Assembly: GCA_024704765.1 (NCBI GenBank)
Contig: JAKMXF010000144.1
Coordinates: 372,001 to 436,000 of the forward strand
Reading direction: 5' to 3'
DNA: 64,000 bases
DNA from: Oopsacas minuta
Taxonomy: Eukaryota; Porifera; Hexactinellida; Lyssacinosida; Leucopsacidae
Position numbers and translations under genes: made by a program. Under the pieces are notes generated by a model. It ran no database searches and was not told the origin of the DNA. It saw only the letters and a list, made by a program, of their open reading frames with translations. This document shows, piece by piece, positions 62,701 through 64,000 of the stretch; within the stretch, counting starts at the first letter, position 1; every line of letters begins with the position of its first letter.

Positions 62701-64000
62701 TGAATTTGGCTTTAGGAGATAATTTAGAGAATTGTGTTGCTACTGAGAGGGGGAGCTTATAGGGGGTAGATCTCCTGAGAACTGCTTTAGTAGCAGATCG
62801 AGTTATAGGAGTACCACCTCGTTTAACTGGAGTACTAGGGGGCAGGTTACGACAGAATTCCTCTGGAGAGAGGGAGGGTCCAAACCTAACACTCTTACGA
62901 CTAGATAGAGTGAGAGGAGACCTTGATCGGCGAGCAGATAGACCTGTAGAGTTCGGATGTTTGTAAGTAGACGGGTACTTCTTGGGTGTGCTAATAGGAG
63001 GAGAGGTCTTAAGAGACTCTCTGGGAGATTTCCTGAGATAGGATTTAGAAGGAGACTTCTGAGGTGTCTGCTGGGTACGTGTAGATCTCCTCAGACCAGA
63101 ATTATTTGGAGAATCCTAGATATACATAGAATTATTATACATAGACCGTGAACGAAATTCACACTATGACGTCATTGTTAACTCACCATTTTGTGGTCAG
63201 AAAATCTGGGAGATATCCTAACGAAAGTAATAGGAGCACTTTTACGCTTCAACTTGACAGGAGATGATATTGTCTCCTTAGGGAAGTCTGACAAACGTCT
63301 CTTCTCTGTGGATGGCTCTACCGATACATTCATTGTAGTACTCATGTCACGAGCAATCAAGCTAGGCTGTGAAGTATTTACTTCCATACTAGCATAGCTG
63401 TTATCAGTAGCATCGTGTGTGGCGCTTCTGCTATCTGATGCTGATAATGGAGTAGTGGATCTCTTGGTATTAGCTGGAGTAGAAGATTGTGTGGGAGACG
63501 AGTACGTGACATATTTTCTAGGTGATGGAGGGATGTTACTACCCCCTGGAGATGAGTGCGGACTGATTTGTTTTCTGGGAGAACTACGAATTGAAAGTCT
63601 GTCAACTTTAGGAGATTTGGCGGGACTTAGTGGATAAATTGTCTCTAGGTCAGCTGACTTTTCAAGATCCTCTAAAACTTCATCAATTTGAGACAGATTG
63701 GATGACGTAATAGCATCAGATAGTTTAGCCTTAGGATAACCAGGCTTGTATTCTACTCTGAAGTTCTTCCCTGCTACATGTATGACATCTAAATTCTCTA
63801 AGGGGTGTAGTGTTTTGATAGTTAGAGTAGTATTGTTCAGAAGACAGGGATTGCCAGAACTGAAGTTTATAACAAATATGTTCCCCAAAGAATCAACTAT
63901 AAGCGAGCAATGTTTTGGTTCAGCAAAGAACATTCTCAAGTCTGAGTCTACGTCACTACCCATAGCTATCTGGTCGTAAGGAGTGATCTGGTTGCCTAGC
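59792..64000 (-). CDS. MKI67: Ki-67 homologue, 5' end outside the window
   Basis: Two exons seen, 64000-63187 and 63115-59792, joined phase 0; over 1,360 residues are inside the window. The first exon carries the C-terminal part of an FHA domain (DSDLRMFFAEPKHCSLIVDS, INFSSGNPCLLNN, GKNFRVEY), like Ki-67 (HNFSSTNPTQVN). Exon 2 begins with a basic Ser-Pro-rich region and contains SRKSVRFGPSLSPEEFCRNL then PPSTPVKRG, which matches the PP1-binding motif of Ki-67 and Repo-Man (RVSFG..L.PELFDENLPPNTPLKRG). Four F-x-x-x-LF-x-[TS]-P motifs follow, like the Ki-67 repeat core FKELFQTP. KSPAVSKK repeats occur in between. The tail is basic. Ki-67 coats mitotic chromosomes and keeps them apart. Confidence 0.9.
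61640..61800 (-). repeat. 24-bp coding repeat (KSPAVSKK) in the Ki-67 homologue
   Basis: About six tandem units of roughly 24 bp (GAAACAGCTGGAGACTTCTT on the plus strand) encode SPAVSKK/SPAVSKN. Each has a Ser-Pro next to Lys, a likely CDK site. The repeat adds positive charge that phosphorylation can reverse. Confidence 0.85.

Overview
This window is eukaryotic nuclear DNA from an animal. It is AT-rich. Most introns are only about 50-220 nt with GT-AG borders, and several genes belong to animal cell biology: SYCE2, ARHGAP11, ARMC5, HAUS7, MKI67, UQCC2 and a mitochondrial GTPBP3. Dense packing, tiny introns, several intronless genes, secreted ML- and TIL-domain families and an acetylornithine deacetylase of the plant/amoeba type all suggest an early-branching animal. 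A sponge is my best guess, but no marker here proves the phylum. Protein identifications come from recognising motifs and family patterns by eye; no database was searched.

Layout. 0-6.3 kb: a CNG-type channel (-), then a tandem cluster of ML lipid-recognition genes (+) with one pseudogene, then HAUS7 (+). 6.3-19.3 kb: a WD40 gene (-) whose first intron contains all of PES1 (+), then UBE2K, PDCD11/RRP5 and AASDHPPT (all -). 19.3-24.2 kb: a gene-poor stretch with a 15-bp minisatellite and a long hairpin. 24.2-34.8 kb: a MAPKAPK-like kinase, an ALMS-motif protein, GTPBP3 and a 12-exon ARHGAP11-like gene with a tRNA-Glu in one intron (all -). 35-41.1 kb: a fourth ML gene, UQCC2, a 7TM receptor, MRM2 (+), an SLC46-like transporter and SYCE2. 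41.2-51.4 kb: ARMC5 (-), whose 6.3-kb second intron holds four secreted TIL-domain genes on the + strand. 52-59.4 kb: RCL1, an Rnl2-type RNA ligase, ESF1 (with an acetylornithine deacetylase-like gene nested antisense in an intron) and an MPPED-type phosphoesterase. 59.8-64 kb: a Ki-67 homologue that runs off the right edge.

Themes. Four genes serve ribosome or rRNA maturation (PES1, PDCD11, RCL1, ESF1), and GTPBP3, MRM2 and UQCC2 serve mitochondrial tRNA, rRNA and complex III. Three host genes carry antisense nested protein genes in one intron each, and in each case the host exons on either side join in a matching phase. Small inverted-repeat elements, probably MITEs, of at least three families lie in introns and promoters.

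The most interesting candidate system is the four-gene TIL cluster inside ARMC5. All four proteins are secreted. Three end in low-complexity, highly charged tails of different chemistry: a His/Asp/Arg repeat, an Arg-Pro-Thr-Gly-Asp repeat, and a phosphophoryn-like Asp-Ser block followed by a basic block. The fourth ends in a hydrophobic anchor-like segment. This looks like a set of matrix, mineralisation or coacervating proteins; that function is inference.
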